Shown here in pieces: positions 28,155 through 47,079 of a stretch of 64,000 nucleotides of DNA (its first letter is position 1; each line of letters begins with the position of its first letter). Under the pieces are notes generated by a model. It searched no databases and was not told the DNA's origin. It worked only from the letters and a program-made list of their open reading frames with translations. The stretch comes from Spongilla lacustris. Taxonomy: Eukaryota; Porifera; Demospongiae; Spongillida; Spongillidae. A program made the position numbers and the translations under genes. Location of the stretch: positions 5,251,320 through 5,315,319 of the forward strand of contig OX442421.1 of the NCBI GenBank assembly GCA_949361645.1, read 5' to 3'.

Positions 28155-31100
28155 ATGACAGAGACGCTTAGCAGTTTGATCGCTCAGGTAAAAAAAAGCA
28201 AGTATTCGCAATTGTCGACGCTCTCTGAAGAAGGTAAGCTAACATGTATGTGTTGTTACACATTGCGAAACAAACCTGTCCGCCTTTTTTCAGGTTTGGC
28301 AAACGTGTGGACACATGTTTCTAACTTTATAAGAAAACAGCTATGCATTCAAAAGGCAAGAGTTAAATTATACACTGAATGAATTCATTGTGATAAAATC
28401 AATGCCCCTAGGGAGCGGGAATCTTAGGCCTGGGGCAATTTACCTTCTCACAGAAGTTGGAAAGTGGCAGCAAAAAAGTGTCCAGACCCATTTTTATGCT
28501 TTCAGAGAAATTTGCGCAGCTACACTTTCTCAAAATGAGTAGACAGCAGATTCCAGGTACTAGTACCAGCCACAATACAAAGTTGTACCAGATCTATCTA
28601 ATGCTTCTTCTTTCTTACTGTCCAGGCCACATCCCTGTGGTGCCTCTCAACTTTACAGTCATCTCAAATGATGTGCCTATCAAAAGGGAGATAGCTGAGA
28701 GTGCTGTGAAGGAAGTTATACTGGCCCTTTCCCACTCACTGGCTGCAAACAGGAACATAGAATTAGAACTGGTTGGCATAGGAAAACTGCTCATTGTCGA
28801 CAAAAAGGTCCAAATGAAATTTTACAAAGACTTTATAAACAGCTTAGACTCTTCTGGAGAGATGGGCAAGGCCTTTCAGCGTTGCAACACTGCATCATCA
28901 GACACTTCTATCATCAGTGGCCCATGCACACCTAGGTTGGGCCAGGGACCCTGCTTGTTGCCCAGCATCAAGGAACACTCCAGCTTTGATCCAGCTTCCA
29001 AGCCACAGGCAACAATTGAAGTGGGCACATCTGAAGATGTACCTGAGCCCCAGCTAGGCAGAGAGGAATCCTTGCACACCAATACACTTAAGCCAGAGGA
29101 CCCGGGCCCCAGGCCAACCCAGATATCTAGGCACAGTTCACGGCAATCCCTGTGCATGCCCACGGCTTCAGGTGTCTTTTATGAGCCCCCAGGTGTTCCT
29201 AAAGCACAACTGGAGGGTCCTAAAACACCACTGTCCAATCGAAGTAGTAGAAAGCCTTCGACAGCGAAGTCAACAGTCACCAACTTGCTGCTTCCATCTG
29301 TGCAGGCCCCACACTCTGGCCAACATGCTAATCCCCACATAGACCTCCCACTTCTGAACACCGCCTCACCTGGTAGCAAGAGGAGGACCAGGTCCCTTTC
29401 TCCATCGCGACACAGGAAATCAACACCGTTGGCAAGCGGTCTGGCACAGCAGAAATCACACACTGAAGCAGATGGATCGTCCCCATGTAAGCACCCAATG
29501 GCCTGTTAGGGTGCCTACTATACACTGCATGTATTGTGGCTACATGTATGTGTACATGTGTACAAATGTGTGGGAGTGTTGGAATGAGGGGATTCAGGTC
29601 AATGTGAGATGCTTCCTTTTGTACCAAGGTCAGGAACTGTGTTACATATGCGCCCAGAGGGCCCAGCGGAATGTAGCCATGTCCTTTGCAGAGGAGGTAA
29701 GGGAGAGGGAGCTGCAGGAGAACGAGATGTGGCAGGAGTACGAGAGGCAGCAGAGGGAGCTGCACAATGCCAAGGAGCAGGCCACCAAGATGAGGAATGC
29801 AAGATATGCCAAGGACTCTGCTGCCTTCAATTATGAGGTGTCCGCTATTCAACAGGTACACAGGTGTGAAATGGTGTGAGTTATTGTGTGGGGAGGAGCT
29901 CACATGATGCCTGTGTGCGAGGTTCATGTATCACATGATGCCTGTGTGCGAGGTTCATGTATCACATGATGCCTGTGTGCAAGGTTCATGTATCACATGA
30001 TGCCTGTGTGCGAGGTTCATGTATCACATGATGCCTGTGTGCGAGGTTCATGTATCACATGATGCCTGTGTGCGAGGTTCATGTATCACATGATGCCTGT
30101 GTGCGAGGTCCATGTATCACATGATGCCTGTGTGCGAGGTCCATGTATCACATGATGCCTGTGTGCGAGGTTCATGTATCACATGATGCCTGTGTGCGAG
30201 GTTCATGTATCACATGATGCCTGTGTGCGAGGTTCATGTATCACATGATGCCTGTGTGCGAGGTCCATGTATCACATGATGCCTGTGTGCGAGGTCCATG
30301 TATCACATGATGCCTGTGTGCGAGGTTCATGTATCACATGATGTCTTGTGAAGTCATTCTTACTTGCTGTCTGACAGGTACAAAGGAAGAAACGATCAAC
30401 TGATTTTTATGTAAGTCTCCATCTTCTCAACTCTCCATGCATTCTGCCCCTCTCCCTTGGCCTTTGTAGTTATCCTTTACGTTGTCATGTCTTTTCTAAA
30501 ATGTTACACATGTACCATTGCTTCATATATGGTACCACCAGTCCATGCACGTACACACACGCACATCACCAGTAACAATAACACAAAGCCAATAACACAA
30601 AGCGGCGGCTGAAAGCCACACACACACACACATACTAATAACAGAAACATCACCTATAACACAGCCACACACACACACACACATCACTAATCACACATGC
30701 CGATGACCTCACACTCATTCAACCGCAATGTGTGGCCCTCTTCCCCAGCCCTCCTACGTGTTCCAACATCGCAGTCTGACTCCTCCCAAGGGTGTGGTCC
30801 AGCAGAAGTATTGCTCTGAGCTGGACAACCAGGTTACCATCGGCAGGAGCAAGGAGAGGGAGAGGAGGGAACTAGAGGCCTCAGCGGATAAAGACTACCA
30901 GCAGCAGCTAGCCAAGCAGTGAGGGGCCCCCACTATTTGATAGCAAGGATGCGAGCAGCTGTTCACCTTAATCCCTTCCCCTCCATTTCCAATAGGCTGG
31001 CACTGTCCAAAGAGGAGTTCCAAAGGGAGAAGGCTCGGCAAAGAGCCTTGTACCAGAAGGCTTTGGAGGAACAGGTACATGGTGCATGTGTGTGTGTGCT

Positions 31101-32461
31101 CACTCACCACACTAAGCCAATGTGTGCATGCACAAAAACAACAATTCTTCAACTATTGTTTTGCATACACTTTGTGAGCTATTGTTATAGCACATAAACA
31201 TGCAAGTGTTTGTGCACCTTTGTGAGCACGCAAGTGAGCTTTGCTTTGTGTTGGAAGCATCCACCCATTTGCTTAGCACATACCCCCCCCCCCCCCCCCC
31301 CCCCCCCCCTCTGCATGAACTGCATGCCTGCATGCACCTTAGGTGGCCATAAGGCAAGAGATTGGCTCCCTGATGACCGCCTTCCAAGGTCTTAAGCATG
31401 TTCCTGCCATCACTAGCCAGCCCACCCCTAGCTGGTTCTCCTCGACCACCAAGCTCCTCCCATTGCTCCTCCCATTGCCACTCCCCAAGCCCTCTGTCCG
31501 CCCCTTCTCTAACATGGCAGCAGACAAGAATAGAGGCACCACGACGGTAACCCCACAGCAGGCACACCTCTTGCGTCCACTTACACACAACTTTGCATAA
31601 GGATAGGGGAGGAGGGATAGCGTGGATCAGCAAGCCATGTATGGGTTTTATTTTGTATCCTTTTGGTCAGATCCAATGGAAGCAGGGCACCGAACAGGAG
31701 CCACAGCCTCTTCAGCCTATGTTTGGTATCCTTGAACCAGCAGACAACCAGAGGAACAAGGAGAAGGAGGAAGCTCGGGCACTCTTCCTAGAGCAGAGCA
31801 ATATGGCAGCCGAGAAGCAGAGAGTCAGGGAAGAGAAGGCATTGAGGGCCAAGGCACTTGAGGCTGAGATGCTGATGAACACAAAGAAAGAGTAGGTGGA
31901 AATTTGTATAGCATAGCCAACATGTAGGTATGTACTAATAAGCTACTGAGTAAGTACGTTCAGTCCCCTTGCTGGGAAGTTGTTAAATTACAAAAAGTAC
32001 ATGTCATATATACAAAACAATCTGAGCATTCAGACACAGACATATGCAGCAATTCAAGTCCTGAAGTAATTTTAGCACTGGTTGGCAGTTGGAGCTGCCC
32101 TTATAATAGAAACTTACCAGTTAGCTTATATTAGCAATGATGCCGCAATGTTAAAGGCAATACCAACCACCTTCCCCCCACTATTCATAAACCAAGCAAT
32201 GAATGTCTCCCTCTCACCTTCCCAAGGCTACTGCAGGACACAGAAGTAGCTCTAAGGACCAAAGAGGAAGTCAGGAAGCGGTTAGAAAAGATGTGGAGTG
32301 AGAGTGTGAAGGGGAAGCAACAACGCCTGCAAGAGGAACATCGCATGAGCGAGGAGCCAAGTATCCTTATTCTTGACCAGTGCTTGAGATACAAGCGATG
32401 CAAGCAGTGTCAGCGACGAGTGGATAACATGGGAAACCTCAGAATTGGAGCTACTGTGTGA
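28155..32461 (+). CDS. CCDC81: CCDC81-like centriolar/ciliary protein with HU-type domains
   Basis: Eleven exons: 28155-28233, 28294-28355, 28412-28556, 28626-29486, 29629-29855, 30378-30410, 30749-30918, 30996-31074, 31343-31546, 31671-31891, 32227-32461; 771 aa. The first 190 or so residues contain the two bacterial HU-like CCDC81 domains, with the blocks GLGQFTFSQKLESG, RPIFMLSEKFAQLH and HIPVVPLNFTVIS. A long, low-conservation Ser/Pro-rich region (about 200-380) follows, then ELCYICAQRAQRN, and a charged coiled-coil C-terminal half ending in the conserved cysteine-bearing CLRYKRCKQCQRR. Human CCDC81 is a centrosome or centriolar-satellite protein; a cytoskeletal role here is inferred. Exon 2 appears to use a GC donor (CAAAAG|GCAAGA); using a nearby 'gttaaa' instead would add two residues. 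Divergent from CDK8, tail-to-tail with CDC5L. Confidence 0.9.
29885..30347. repeat. Minisatellite, 31-bp unit
   Basis: About 15 copies of a unit containing 'tgatgcctgtgtgcgaggtt' and 'catgtatcaca', with rare C/T and A/G changes, in the CCDC81 intron between exons 29629-29855 and 30378-30410. Confidence 0.95.
31282..31310. repeat. Poly-C run
   Basis: A run of nearly 30 cytosines about 30 bp upstream of the acceptor of CCDC81 exon 31343-31546. The length is probably unreliable in any assembly. Confidence 0.9.
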
Positions 32462-33059
32462 CTGTGAGTGTGTGGTGTGGTTGGGCATCTGAGGCTCACA
32501 TGTGGCCTTGTACCATCTAGGATGGCTGCCCCCTTGCACTGGTGGAATGTGAATCACAGAAAGGACAACTTCCAGAGATCAATCCCAAATATGTATCAGT
32601 GTGTGAAATATTATTTTCAAAAGTGCAGTGCATAAATTAAAGACACCATTACATATTCAGGACTGTCCCTGTGACCAATTACACCTTGTTGCATCAAAAC
32701 ATCACTGATCATAAATATCTGGGCTAAGGAATTCAGAGTTGCAGATTGTAAATCACTTCATAAATTCTCATTATCACACCCAAAGTATAATCCTTGCAAG
32801 AAATATAACATAGACATTATTTTTTTTACACTTGCAATTAAAACTTCATTTATTAAGTTGGTGTCATCTTGAAGTGTACAAATGACCTCCCCCCCTCCCC
32901 CATGCTCTAGACCTGAATTCTGATAGATATTATGTGTGTTGCGGCATAAGGAAGCAGCAGCCCGCATTCAGTAATAGACACAGTTTTGATCATACCCTTT
33001 GACAGGCTATACACAACTGGCTCGGCAACCATTAGAAGTCCCAAAACTAAAGTCTCAGC
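32462..33059. other. Intergenic region between convergent CCDC81 and CDC5L
   Basis: 598 bp without exons. It should contain the 3' UTRs of both convergent genes. The sequence is AT-rich with a T-run at 32820-32827; no RNA gene or repeat was recognised. Confidence 0.5.
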
Positions 33060-39653
<6,594 letters not shown>

Positions 39654-40813
39654 CTTCTTCCTCGACTTAATAGGTTTATGTGTCGCATAAATGGAAAATA
39701 TAAGTTCCTCGTTCCCACCTACTGTACGTAGTCTCTCGGCTCCAGACTCAGTTTGCAGTAATGTAAAACTACCATAGATAATGATACTAGTAAATTGCTG
39801 TAGATAAAGTCGTGCTCGTTAGCCTTAGCCGCGCAGTTACAATCAAATTTCTACGGGAATCGTCGTATAATTTGTGGTTCTTAGGAACACAGCTGCAGCT
39901 TGAAGTGCACAAAGGAATTTTGCAGTACTAGTAGCATTAAGATTACTCGTCATAACGCGAAGACAAACGGGTTGGCGGTCATAACATTTTGAACGAGCAT
40001 AGATTATTTAGACAAATAACTACCATTCTATTCTCGTACCCAGCCCATGTAAGTCACTGCTGCAGATGATGTGCATGGGTCTGGGTACAAAACTATGACC
40101 ATTCAAATTTTAAGGTATCAAAATTGTTGAATACCCTGGGTGACTCAACCATGAAGCTGGTCTGTAGTAGAGGCACCTAGGTGGTTGAAATTGTTGGGCT
40201 CTGTGGCAAGTGACCATTGAGTAACCTGAGAAAGGATGTCTAGTCAGAACACAAAATGGACTCTACTCATTGGTTTGAAAAAAAAACCGATGATATCATC
40301 AAACCAATGATATCATTCTGGAGGATCGAGAGAGGCTGAATTGACAGAGACGTGATTAATGGATGGCCAACACCTTTCCGCACTGTATGAACACTAGAGC
40401 ACCATGGGGTTTCTTTATGTCTAGGAAGAAGAATTGCTTTGATGGCGATGCATCATAAGGAGCGGACTTAAGCGTAAGCCTGGGAACTAGTGTGTGCTAG
40501 TGCGCTTGCGCATACTATGTGTTATCCTCGTGTGTTGTGTGGCAATATTGCCGTGACAAGTTGTGACACCGTCACAACTTTTACAATTGAATTTTGACTT
40601 GGACACTACACTGGCATCGAGGGTGGGATGATGGCAACAGTCTGAAAGCTAGGTGAGTTCGTGGTTTTTGTTCCTGTGTGTGAGTCATTGTCGGCGTATG
40701 TCGAACGGGTCGAGTTGTATTTGGTCAACAAAATAATAGAGGGGAAGAAGATTCTCGTTTTCATAAGCGTGTTGGGAAGTCGCTTCAAAGCCTAAAGACA
40801 AGAAAGTTTCCGA
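39654..40813. other. Upstream region of CDC5L; no gene seen
   Basis: About 1.16 kb without a convincing exon. It includes the presumed CDC5L promoter next to 39653 and the target site of the hAT insertion at its right end. A short imperfect palindrome 'caagttgtgacaccgtcaca' lies near 40557. I see no RNA gene. Confidence 0.4.
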
Positions 40814-42119
40814 GTTAGGAGCAGTGGCGGCGCGAGGGTTATCAGCGCCCGGGGGCAGGACAATGTATTAGCGCCCCTAGCATCTCTACTTCAATAGTTA
40901 AGAGCCAAAACAAAGCAGCAGCTAGGGAGTCTGGGTGAGCGCTGTAAGCTCCCCCAGCGGGGTATGAGGCGGAGCCCCAGAAGCTAACGCATTTTCTCGA
41001 ATCGATAGCATTTTTAGCAACAAATTTGCTATGTGGCAATGATTGTGGGTAACCTGTGAGTATAATTCTTAAAATGATTATTTATACCTACATGTATTAA
41101 TTATAAATCGTTTTCAGCAGTTTTGCAAGGGGGGAAAAGTGATCAGGCTATAACCCGCATGCCTGACCGGCTAGCATAGTTTCATGTATGGGGACCGAAG
41201 GCCAATATACATGTATATTTATGTATACTGTCACCAATTAGATGGTTTAACAGGGTTATATAGATTTAATTCAAGTTATACATATACTTATATGAGTGTA
41301 TACATGTACAAAAGAAAGAAACATTTTGTACTTCAGTGTCACACCTAAATAGTGGCTTTGCACGCCTTTTTTTCGGCGAACTGGTCGATGATTGAATCAA
41401 ATTTAATAGAGTTAAACATGTCTTTCTCGACGGACACTATGGCTAAATTACTCAAACGCTCCTGACACATCGTTGATCGCAAGTACGTTTTTATCAGCTT
41501 TAGCTTGCTGAACGATCTTTCACAGCTTGCCACAGAGACTGAGATGGTTAGCAAAATTTGCAGCAGTACGTAGATTTGGAAAGACGTCTTTCCCATACTG
41601 TATTGTGAATTTGAGAAGTTCTTCAGGAGTTGATGGAACTTCAGAACTAGGCCTTTTCTTCATCAACATCCGACAGTCCATGATTTCCAGTAGCAAGGAA
41701 CTGGCATCAACATCACCTTCGTATGCAATGGCAAAATCGACACAGTGTGGCAGCAGAGAATCTTCGTCGACATCTTCACTGGCGATGAGTGACTGCACAT
41801 CCAGGAGGAATCCAAACTTGGAGTTTAAGTCTTGAAGATGTTTGCTTCTGTCACGTATCTCCTGCACTAGTCTATCCAAAGACAGCTTCATGACTTTGTC
41901 AATCTCTTCAACCAGCGTCAGGCCGGCACCAGTTGCCTTCTCACCCTCCTATATCATGCACGTTCCCTTCCCCCATGACATTTCACATATTGGTTGCGTC
42001 ATCTGTTGTGCACGCCACTGTCATCAACTCAACCCTCTAGAAGTTACAAAGAAAGCATACGGCGCGCTACACAATCGGCCTAACCTTCGTACATTGGTTG
42101 CCCGCAATGCATTACATGT

Positions 42120-42325
42120 AAGCGGCCAACACGCAGCCTCTAACAGGGCAACACGCAGCCATCCAACAGGCCAACACGCGGCCATCTCCGGTATACCCAA
42201 CCGTCTAACAATGCATTACATGTAACCGGCCAACACGCTGCCATCCAACAGGCCAACACGCGGCCATCTCCGGTATACCCAACCGTCTAACATGCCAACA
42301 CCCGGTAGCCACCCACCGCATTCTG
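42120..42325. repeat. Tandem repeat within the nested insertion
   Basis: Two to three imperfect units built from 'ggccaacacgcggccatctc' and 'cggtatacccaaccgtctaa'. GC-rich and unlike the surrounding hAT sequence, so presumably part of the inserted element's non-coding region. Confidence 0.8.
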
Positions 42326-42534
42326 ACGCGCCGACCGCACACACGGCACCATAGCAGTCCACTTAACCCCGACAGGCAGTACCTTCACTAAGTAACATGC
42401 GGCAATCTAACCTGCACTCGTGCATTCAGTACATGTATATTATACTCGCTCAAACTTTTTTTTTTTTTTTTTTTTTGTTGCACATGCGCGTAATCATACC
42501 AATGCATGCTAAATCGTTCAGAGTACTAACACAC

Positions 42535-43212
42535 TTACACGCTTGGCCCGGGCACCGCGACCCTCGCAGTGGCCGACTTCGGGCAGTATCTGCTCAGATG
42601 GCCGATCTCTCCGCAACTGTAACAGGGACCAATCCTCCCTGGGGGAGCCGCGCCATGCTTCCTTGTCTGTTGAGCCAGGTCTCCCATCAGCGGTACCGGT
42701 GCGGCATCGGGTGTTGCGCACCTTGGCTTCTTCTTTGTTGCTCTCTTAGCTGCTTCTTTTTCCGCCCTCGACAGCCTCTTCTCATCGTCGGAGTCCAGCG
42801 CCAGCTCATCGTTTTCGTACGCAGCGATCATGTTCCAACCATGCTCCGATCTATCCGCGATCTTTATTAGCCTCAACCTGTGTGCGAGCAATGCTTCTCC
42901 TTCTTTTAGCCCTTCTAGCGCCGCTGCGACCCTCGTCCCCTCCACTTTCTCGATTTGCCAGGCTGCATCCCTTACGTGCTCCAGCACCTCCTCCACGAAC
43001 ATATACTGCGCCGCATTCCCTGGTCGTCGAAAAGCGTGTGGTCGCTCTTGCCTGGCACGTTTGACGGCCAATCGGATAAGTTCCTCTTTCTGACCCGAGA
43101 TTTCTTCCTTAAATTCTCGCAAACCCGTCATAAATTCAGTCATCTGAGTTAAGACGGTTTCCGCTTGCGTGTGCGCCTCCTCCGTCTGGTTGCCTTCTTC
43201 GCGATTAGCCAT
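42535..43212 (-). CDS. DIRS/Ngaro-like retroelement Gag ORF nested in the hAT element
   Basis: An intact frame of 225 codons starting at ATG 43212 (MANREEGNQTEEAH). An N-terminal acidic coiled-coil is followed by a conserved block (NAAQYMFVEEVLEHVRDAAW, LAHRLRLIKIADRSEHGW), a basic Lys/Arg stretch and a single CCHC zinc knuckle (CYSCGEIGHLSRYC) near the C-terminus. I recall this arrangement from the gag-like ORF of tyrosine-recombinase (DIRS/Ngaro-type) elements of invertebrates; that family call is from memory. No RT, RNase H or recombinase is adjacent, so it is a fragment. It splits the hAT transposase, so it inserted later, although the exact borders are unclear. Confidence 0.6.
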   Translation of the reverse strand: MANREEGNQTEEAHTQAETVLTQMTEFMTGLREFKEEISGQKEELIRLAVKRARQERPHAFRRPGNAAQYMFVEEVLEHVRDAAWQIEKVEGTRVAAALEGLKEGEALLAHRLRLIKIADRSEHGWNMIAAYENDELALDSDDEKRLSRAEKEAAKRATKKKPRCATPDAAPVPLMGDLAQQTRKHGAAPPGRIGPCYSCGEIGHLSRYCPKSATARVAVPGPSV

Positions 43213-46200
43213 TCGATCTTGTACAGCACAGCAGCGATGCACACTTGCACAGACGCCTAGATTGAACCCAACTGAACTGACAGACAATATATACCACACT
43301 ACACGTGGCCAAAATATGCGTACGCATCTCATCACCTACTTAACAGCTGAACACATGGCTATTGCACCATCTCTCACCTAGCACCTATACTCAACAGCTA
43401 AGCACATGACTATTGCACCACCTCCCCCTCCCTCACTCCACACTATCCAATTATAACCAATGGGTCATTACACTTTGCTACATTCATATAGGAGCTTATT
43501 TTCTGTCTAATTCGTTCCTCAAACGACAGAAAAGTGTATATCCATTTTCTTTTTTTCGTCTGATGCGTCTTTCTGTTGGTATTGCCCCATTCTGCAGCCA
43601 CATTTAATCCCTTGTCTGTAGCATTCTGACACAGTTCTGAACGCTTGTTGATAAAGTGATCTATCAGTGAGTCCATATCAGCCGCTGCCTCTCTCAAATT
43701 CATCCTTGGAGATTGTAAACGTTTCTGGACAACATTAATCTTGTGCAGGACTTGTTCCCAAAGGATAAGAAAGCAAACAAAGGAGTGCGTCAGAAGACTA
43801 TTAAGTAGAGTTCCAGCTTTCTCTCTAGTATCAGCAGACTGCAGCGCATCTTCACTCATTTCCTGAAGCAGCTCAATGATGTCATCATACGATTGAACAA
43901 TAATATGAACAGCTGATTCCCTCGCACTCCACGGTGTGTCTGACTCTCTCTTCACAGTAAAGTTCAGCTTTTCTTCCATCTTTTTCCACCGAATTGTAGA
44001 CCCAGAGAAGAAGACGTACACCTGCTCAATGGTGCCAAAGAAAGTAATTATGAGCGGATCCACGGAAGCAGCATGAACTCCAGCTAAGTTTAGGGAGTGA
44101 TTGTCACAGTTCAGAAAGATTGCCTCTGCATTCAAATCAGTAAGTCTTGCCTGCACTCCACTGATATGCCCTGACATTACAGCTGCATTATCATACATTT
44201 GAGCACGACAATCACTAAACTTCAGGTTGTCATCCTTCAGCTTCTTTAGTATGATCTCCTCATATCCAGCTGCACCCTTCTTATCTAGTTTCAAGAAGTC
44301 AATAAATGTCTCACGAACTGCCACCTGGCCAGCTTCATAATCCAGTCGCACGTACCGAATTACTTCTGACAGCTGCTCTGTGTGGGAGATATCTGGAGTG
44401 GAGTCAAAAAGAATACCAAAATATTTGGCCTCTCATATTTCATTCAAGATCTTCCCACGAACTGCTGTAGCCAGTAAAGTAATGAACTCGTTCTGTATAT
44501 CGTGTGAAAGATAAGACACACAACGTGGATTTTGACGGACGTAGGTGAAATGATTAGCCATCACAGGATCATAAGTAGAAAGTAGCTTCAAAACCGCGAG
44601 GAAATTTCCTGGGTTGGCAGCATCCAAAGTCTCGACATGACCTCTGAACGCGAGATTTTGTGTGGACAACAGTTTGATCACCTCCAGGACTCTTTTTAGA
44701 ACCTCTCTCCAACAATCCTTTTCAACTTCAATCTGACTACTTAATAAATCGTCCACGCCAGTCATGCCATGCATCTTCATCCTGCGCTCCATTTCTTTCC
44801 ACTCGACGAATGATTGTCTGTGGTAAGAATTTTCTTCGTGGTTTTTGAGCTTATCCATTTTTTTCCAGCTGTTGAAGCCAGCTTCTAATTCAAACGATGA
44901 CCTGCTGTTCAGTGGGCTGCTTGGAAACAGCAAGCAACAGAAACAGAAAGCTGCCTCTTTGCATGGCGAATACATTAACCACGTTCGTGGAACAAAAATG
45001 CCGTTTTTCAGCTGTTTTACAAACCAATTCTGTGTCATACCTCTCAAAGTGGCTTTGCTTCCAAATTCTTCTTTTGCAAAGTTTGCATCTGCATTCTAGA
45101 AGCAGTCATAACCTTGTCTGACCATAGCTTCCTTAAGTAGCTGGCCAATGGATGCTTGTCTCGTTGCAGAGAAATTTATGTAGTTCACATCTTTGTATAT
45201 CGAAACGGGATCATCCTCCTCTGTAGCAGCTGTAACCACCGCGGCTTGTTCAGGACGATCATCCTCTACACTGGATGCAGCGGCCTTGTTCACCGTTTGT
45301 TCTTCGCTCTCATTTTCACTAAAATGCGTGAAATCAGAGTCACGCACGTCGTTCTCTTTGGCTGCGGCTGTTGTTGACATTATCGGTTGATTCGGTTCAT
45401 TGTCGTTTCCAGATTGGTCGTTTCTTCTGCTCATGGTAATGAAAAGCAGCCATAGTCTTGCGCAACTTTTTTGCTTCCTGTTTCTCCTTCGCTTTATATT
45501 CTTCCCTGAGCACCACTCAGTTTGAGTTTTCTGCTCATTTTTTTTTTTGCGGTTACAATTACGTAGTCTACATGACATAAATAATTTATCCGCTCGTTCC
45601 TCGTCAAAATTTGTTTATTTTTGTTAGCCAACTTAGAATTTACATCCTGATGGCGCCCTGCCTCGACCGGCACCCAGGGGCATATGCTCCCCCCTCCCGC
45701 CACCACTGGTTAGGGGCCTAGTTGAGTCTTTTTTAGAGCCAAAACCGATAGTAATTAACGAACGGTTCCGTTCCGTTTTCACAAATGAGACCAGAAACAG
45801 GGTGCGTATCGCCGTATTTTTGCAGATATAATATTTAATGGCAGACAGTGGCGGCGTGGCTATTTCATTGTATTCTGAAGTACAACCATTATATATCCAG
45901 GCCCCACCAACCATGAAATAGCGGTTGTACTTCAGAATAATCCCCCACCCAATCCAAGTTAATCCACATCCATCAACAAGTTATTAACACTTATTATCTA
46001 ATGACTTTTCACACATTTTTCATTCTTAAGTGAGTGAACGTGCCGCTTGCCCGATTTTACTTTTGTGCACATGCAATCCTGCACGGACGGATTATAAAAT
46101 ATAGTATAACCCCCCTATCAAATTACAAATTTTAAGATATCACACTAGGTACTGTTCTGAGATGTGCTTAAGGGTATGTCTAAAAGCAACCGGCCTACCA

Positions 46201-46239
46201 AATTTTAGGCGCCACATGTATTCCGGAAGATATATGTCA

Positions 46240-46660
46240 AACAGCTTCGAGTGCATTGTATTCTTCTCTCATCATCCACTTACATGAACTCCACATGCCT
46301 TCTACACCTAGCATGTGTGCACCAGTGGCGGGATCTACAAAATATAGTGAGGGGTTCACTGTACGGTGTACGTGGCTCGTTGTTGCTGAAAGTTGATTGT
46401 AAGCACTCCATTCATCGGAGTATAATACTCCCTGGCTTTACGGGGTTTGCAATAATTGGGAGCAATGTAGCTGCATCCTGATGAGCAACTTCATAAAACT
46501 GTCTCCACTGCCTCTCTCCATCCCCCCAATAACCCAGCGGCCATCCACAACTCTCCCTCTGTTGTATTTCCTCTTTCCAAACTTGCTTTCGTCTATTTCA
46601 ACCTCGATACCTGGACCACCAATAACTGCTGGATGATCCATAAAGTATTGGATACATATG
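46240..46660 (-). pseudogene. Merlin (IS1016/ISXO2-like DDE) transposase fragment
   Basis: The frame contains VEIDESKFGKRKYNRGRVV and WVIGGMERGSGDSFM, typical of the ISXO2/Merlin DDE domain. After a frameshift near 46450 it continues with a SDEWSAYN segment and FVDPATGAHM..VEGMW. The N-terminal zinc-binding part is absent. A second, similar copy lies at 59610-59830. Confidence 0.75.
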
Positions 46661-47079
46661 TCCTGTACGAAGTTGTACCAATCGATTGCCGTTGCTGATC
46701 CGATCTGTTATATTTGTAGACGGTAGAACGTATTTGTTGATTATAAAAAACAGTACTAACCTTTCGCTCGTCTTGTGCTTTACCTACTGGAGTCTTGGTA
46801 GACCAAAGGTGTAATAACCATAGAACTATTTGAATTTCCAATTTACTGCCTGAATATATACCTCAACGTATTTTAAACACAGATTTGATCAACATCTTAC
46901 CTTAAAAAAATGTTCCTTTTCTTAGCGTTACTTTTTTTCTGCATCCTTTGCACGGACATCTCCAACCGATTTCCTCCGGGTTTTTGTGTCTTTTCTCCAG
47001 GGGCATCGCTCTTTCACAGCTACAGAGTTTACTTGCTGATACAAGCTTCATTGTCTGACACCATCGTATCGTCGCCACA

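Larger units (their letters stand above)
41346..45434 (-). pseudogene. Broken hAT (ZMYM1/DUF4371-like) transposase
   Basis: The remains of one transposase are read in order on the minus strand. The N-terminal part (45434-45097, acidic, starts MSRRNDQSGNDNEPN) ends at a TAG that may be an in-frame stop or a splice border. Next is a TTF-type zinc-finger region (45096-44433; WLMYSPCKEAAFCFCCLLFP). An in-frame TGA follows (about 44431-44433), then the catalytic-region segment (44351-43486; AQMYDNAAVMSGHISG, FLNCDNHSLNLAGVHA). Beyond the nested insertion come 41933-41560 and then, after a frameshift near 41555, the hAT dimerisation end (SVASCERSFSKLKLIKTYLR), stopping at 41346. At least one stop, one frameshift and the insertion make it non-functional. 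Confidence 0.85.
40822..45708 (-). mobile_element. hAT-superfamily DNA transposon (4.9 kb) with 8-bp target duplication
   Basis: Terminal inverted repeats of CAGTGGCGG type stand at 40822 (cagtggcggcgcgaggg) and 45708 (ends ccgccaccactg). They are flanked by the 8-bp direct duplication gttaggag (40814-40821) and gttagggg (45709-45716), which differ by one base. Eight-bp duplications and CAGTGG ends are standard for hAT. The single transposase gene inside is on the minus strand and is broken, and the element carries a nested insertion between about 41945 and 43485. One mismatch in the duplication and several coding lesions indicate an old insertion. Confidence 0.88.

Noticed and set aside
31112..31633. 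Minus-strand open frame across the poly-C tract
   Set aside because: Antisense to CCDC81 exon 31343-31546, with a poly-Gly run from the C tract; no family resemblance.
41842..42225. Plus-strand open frame across the hAT/insertion junction
   Set aside because: Antisense shadow of the transposase plus low-complexity repeat; no recognisable domain.
46324..46340. Another hAT end (cagtggcgggatc)
   Set aside because: The same bases encode part of the Merlin transposase (DPATGAH) on the minus strand and no matching second end or target duplication was found.
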